Shown piece by piece: positions 5,499 through 7,319 of a stretch of 7,319 bases of DNA. The stretch lies in NCBI GenBank assembly GCA_021827245.1, contig JAKAWN010000346.1:1-7319 (forward strand), in the 5' to 3' direction. Each line of letters starts with the position of its first letter. Positions within the stretch are counted from its first letter, which is position 1. Source of the DNA: Acidobacteriota bacterium (GTDB taxonomy: Bacteria; Acidobacteriota; Terriglobia; UBA7540). The translations under genes and the position numbers were made by a program. The notes below the pieces were generated by a model. That model saw only the letters and a list, made by a program, of their open reading frames with translations, did not search any database and had not been told where the DNA came from.

Positions 5499-6000
5499 GA
5501 GATGTGTTCGCTCGTCGCTTCTGTGCTGCCCATTCAAAGAAGTGCCGCAACTGAATCGGACGACGCCAGACTTGCACGCCGAACCATGCCGACTGCTTTC
5601 GACGAATATTCGCACCAACCGCGCGATGGCAGTAAGTACCTCAACACAACAAGATGGGATAACATATATGTTCTAGGTTTGCAATGGGCAGGCCCATACA
5701 CGATGATCCCAGACAGAAGCCAACAGCGAGTGACTCCAGAGAGTAAAGGAACCCGGGTGAGCCAATAAGATTGCGTTAGGTCGCCCAACCAAGAAATAGG
5801 GTCTCACGGTAAGCAACTCCTCGTTATGACTTGGATGGTCCAAAATAGTGACTGACCGCGCACCCCGCCGCCCATTAAGGCTAATCATAGCAAAATATTA
5901 TGGCCGAGTGTGCCGTGTTTGCTGCCGATCCGGCGGGGGCTCCACCGCGACAGTCGAGCGAATGTCCACCCTGTAACAGGACGTCTGGCACAGTACACAG
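5499..6000. other. About 500 bp with no convincing gene; probable promoter region of the RiPP locus
   Basis: Minus-strand frames here lack ribosome binding sites or protein-like composition, and none ends in a Cys-rich core like the precursor. The stretch should hold the promoter for maturase A and the precursor. TTGCAA (minus strand, about 5682-5677) lies just upstream of the AT-rich palindrome at 5661-5672, but no good -10 follows at standard spacing, so I do not call a promoter. Degraded sequence is another possibility. Confidence 0.4.
5661..5672. promoter_or_regulatory. Perfect 12-bp palindrome AACATATATGTT, possible operator
   Basis: AACATATATGTT equals its own reverse complement. It lies 163 bp upstream of the maturase A start, in an intergenic region otherwise richer in GC, where a dimeric regulator could bind. 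Only the symmetry is seen; the regulator and function are unknown and a chance AT-rich palindrome is possible. Confidence 0.3.
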
Positions 6001-6315
6001 TCAGAGGAGGGACACCTGCCTCCCATTTACACGGGTGAACTTACCGTCAATCTCGACACTGCCAATTACAACCAGGTCGAATGCCTGTCCTTCGACGGGA
6101 ATGATTGAGAGAAGATCTGGGCGTTCCGCTTCGGGCACCTGGCCGAGGTATTCGACGAACTCGGCGAACGTCATCTTGAGGCGGATGCATGCTGCCGGAA
6201 TGCCTTTCCCAATAAAAAGTTCTCCGCGCTCGGTCGCGAACGCCGGCGGCCTCTCTGTACAGGCTGCCAAGTCTCGCAAGACATTCTTACTAATCTTTAC
6301 GGGGCACGGTGCCAC
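6001..6315 (-). CDS. Hypothetical protein (104 aa)
   Basis: Starts at GTG (6315) with GGAG 6 nt upstream (ACGGAGAATCAAGTG). The product has a mixed alpha/beta character: a helical N-terminus (MAPCPVKISKNVLRDLAAC), a central TFAEFVEYLGQVPEAER helix, then a beta-like C-terminal half (FDLVVIGSVEIDGKFTRVNGRQVSLL). It looks like a soluble, folded protein with good codon texture, but I recognise no family or catalytic motif. It is the last of three small co-oriented genes, 126 bp after the zinc-finger-like one, and may share their transcript. No link to the RiPP genes 500 bp downstream is evident. Confidence 0.6.
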   Translation of the reverse strand: MAPCPVKISKNVLRDLAACTERPPAFATERGELFIGKGIPAACIRLKMTFAEFVEYLGQVPEAERPDLLSIIPVEGQAFDLVVIGSVEIDGKFTRVNGRQVSLL

Positions 6316-6441
6316 TTGATTCTCCGTATCTGCCTACCGATCCAATTGCAGTCTTCTAAGCTCTATCATCCGGGAAAGCAATACCATGACCTTGTGAGCA
6401 ATGGCGGGTGCAACTAGCGTCCCCGCCCCTCGCCTTGTCCT

Positions 6442-6708
6442 TCATTGTTTGGTACTAATGGCCCTGACGATGACACGTGCCATGGTCCTGAGTCGCATTC
6501 TCTTTTTTTCGGGCAACGACTCTACATAGCGGTCAATCGTTTCCTGGTACTTATGCGCGCACAGGTCGCACTTTTTGATGTGTGCCCTCACCTCGTCGCC
6601 ATGATCGGCAATAAACTGCATCGCCTTCTCAGCAGGCGTTCGAACGAATTCCGCGTGGATTTCTCGTGCTGAGGCCAAATTGTCGGATGCGGAGCTTCCG
6701 CAATTCAT
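6442..6708 (-). CDS. Small protein with HxxxCxxC zinc-finger-like motif (zf-HC2/anti-sigma-like)
   Basis: An 88-aa frame from ATG 6708, with AGGGGA about 8 nt upstream as ribosome binding site. Residues H43-x3-C47-x2-C50 (HIKKCDLC) match the core of the zf-HC2/ZAS zinc-binding motif of anti-sigma factors, in which one more ligand comes from further upstream (H36 could serve). The motif is followed by a long basic helix ending in SLPEKKRMRLRTMARVIVRA. There is no transmembrane segment, unlike many anti-sigma factors, so it would be a soluble zinc-binding regulator if real. No sigma-factor gene is visible in the window; the small 77-aa gene upstream does not contain recognisable sigma regions. 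The motif is seen directly; the regulatory role is inference. Confidence 0.6.
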   Translation of the reverse strand: MNCGSSASDNLASAREIHAEFVRTPAEKAMQFIADHGDEVRAHIKKCDLCAHKYQETIDRYVESLPEKKRMRLRTMARVIVRAISTKQ

Positions 6709-6784
6709 GTTCTACATCCCCTGGGAGGAAAGGCGAAATGTTAATTTGGGAACAGAGCCTTCGAAACACATCACAAGCTGCGTA

Positions 6785-7018
6785 TTAATTCGGGCCGAAC
6801 CGGGTTGAGTATATCTCTTCGAGGGCATCTTCTATTCTCGCGCGATCCACAATCGCCTCGTATTCCCTCCTTTCGTCGGGGGTCAACCTATCCCAAAGTG
6901 ATTCAAAGAGACGCTCGGCAGCATCGCAAATGTTTAATGTTCCATTGCCTTTCGCCCGTTCCATAATGCACCGGGCCAGGAGCGCATCATGAACGATGGC
7001 GCTTATTCTCCGTTTCAC
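6785..7018 (-). CDS. Hypothetical small helical protein (77 aa)
   Basis: Starts at GTG (7018) behind a moderate ribosome binding site (GGTGAG). The protein is predicted largely helical and acidic in its C-terminal half (LTPDERREYEAIVDRARIEDALEEIY), with a basic N-terminus (MKRRISAIVHDALLARC). It lies 76 bp upstream of the zinc-finger-like gene in the same direction, so the two may be co-transcribed. I do not recognise a family. The charged helical character would suit a small regulatory or partner protein, but that is speculation; the open frame could also be fortuitous. Confidence 0.5.
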   Translation of the reverse strand: MKRRISAIVHDALLARCIMERAKGNGTLNICDAAERLFESLWDRLTPDERREYEAIVDRARIEDALEEIYSTRFGPN

Positions 7019-7319
7019 GTCTCACCGCCCTTCGCTCGAGTGAGAACAGAGCAGACTCAGAAACTCACAAGTTTACAGCGTAAATCGCCCGCGTTCAACG
7101 CGTATCCGGGCACGTGTCCGGGCACGCCGACACCGTGGAATGGGGACAAACCCGGTAAGATTTCCGCTGGCTGATGGCAGTGCATGGAAAACCGGTTCCA
7201 TAGCAGAATTTGTGGGTAAATCTCCACCTGAGATAAGGGACGACTACGAAAAGAAGCACAGGGGGGGCGCCGCACAAGGCGCAGCTGAGAGAAAACTGGT
7301 CTCCGTGGCTGGGGTTAAT
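7019..7319. repeat. Gene-free 300 bp with clustered short palindromes and a direct repeat
   Basis: No frame here has a ribosome binding site or protein-like composition. It holds GCGTT-C-AACGC (7091-7101), a 10-bp direct repeat TCCGGGCACG at 7105-7114 and 7117-7126 with a near-palindrome at 7106-7121, the 11-mer AATGGGGACAA (7139-7149) also found at 84-94, and ATGGAA/TTCCAT arms (7184-7189, 7196-7201). The density suggests a REP-like or mobile-element-derived repeat, and the region should also contain the promoter of the small-gene trio; no clear -35/-10 pair was found. Confidence 0.4.

Noticed and set aside
5499..5618. 40-residue N-terminal extension of maturase A from a TTG
   Set aside because: Composition is not protein-family-like and it is not shared with the paralogue; the ATG at 5498 gives the conserved N-terminus.
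3980..5768. Several plus-strand open frames of 69-152 codons opposite the maturases
   Set aside because: They are antisense to well-supported radical SAM genes, with Ser/Arg/Cys-rich shadow composition and no motifs.
5534..5888. Two minus-strand short frames (71 and 84 codons) as possible second precursors
   Set aside because: Neither has a ribosome binding site, one starts with TTG, and they lack a leader/Cys-core division; they read like non-coding DNA.
5900..6319. Plus-strand 139-codon frame
   Set aside because: It lies opposite the 104-aa minus-strand gene, has no ribosome binding site and has shadow-like composition.
7057..7277. Minus-strand frames of 60 and 72 codons near the right edge
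   Set aside because: They run through clustered palindromes and direct repeats, have no ribosome binding site and no protein-like pattern.
1..7319. CRISPR array, tRNA or rRNA genes
   Set aside because: No regularly spaced repeats of 20-40 bp and no recognisable tRNA or rRNA sequence were seen on either strand.

Overview
The window is 7.3 kb of bacterial DNA of moderate GC in which every convincing gene lies on the minus strand, so transcription runs from high to low coordinates. Short intergenic gaps, GGAGG-type ribosome binding sites and ATG/GTG starts are bacterial. No rRNA, tRNA or housekeeping gene allows placement to phylum. The content (peptide-modifying radical SAM enzymes, a defence-island protein family, palindromic repeats and a broken gene junction) is that of an accessory, recombining region.

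Layout in the direction of transcription. (1) 7319-7019: no gene; short palindromes and a small direct repeat. (2) 7018-6001: three small co-oriented reading frames of unknown function (77, 88 and 104 aa), the middle one with a H-x3-C-x2-C zinc-finger-like motif as in zf-HC2/anti-sigma proteins. (3) 6000-5499: about 500 bp without a convincing gene, with a perfect 12-bp palindrome that could be an operator. (4) 5498-2670: a RiPP (ribosomally made, post-translationally modified peptide) locus: a complete radical SAM/SPASM maturase (444 aa), a 48-aa precursor with a Cys-rich C-terminus ending CCVDHLCGCSRGC that a length cutoff would miss, and a second, paralogous radical SAM maturase whose SPASM domain is cut off. 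Between precursor and second maturase lie three sequence arms that can form two mutually exclusive hairpins, an attenuator-like arrangement. (5) 2769-1879: the C-terminal part of a DUF499-family protein carrying an inserted Ig-like domain and lacking its large N-terminal ATPase part. (6) 1772-66: a 568-aa protein joining an alpha/alpha-toroid (terpenoid cyclase/prenyltransferase-like repeats) to a C-terminal helical region with a HEPN-type R-N-x4-H motif. (7) 65-1: a palindromic repeat remnant.

The key interpretation is that two unrelated gene clusters have been joined near position 2760-2790. Upstream is the peptide-maturation cluster; downstream is the tail of what looks like a defence-type operon (DUF499 protein followed by the toroid-HEPN protein). 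A 7-bp hairpin with a GCTTTAG loop lies exactly at the join and resembles the ends of IS200/IS605-type elements. The most interesting items are the unannotated Cys-rich precursor with two maturases, the tandem alternative hairpins behind it, and the toroid-HEPN fusion. All family assignments are made by eye from translated sequence, with no database search.
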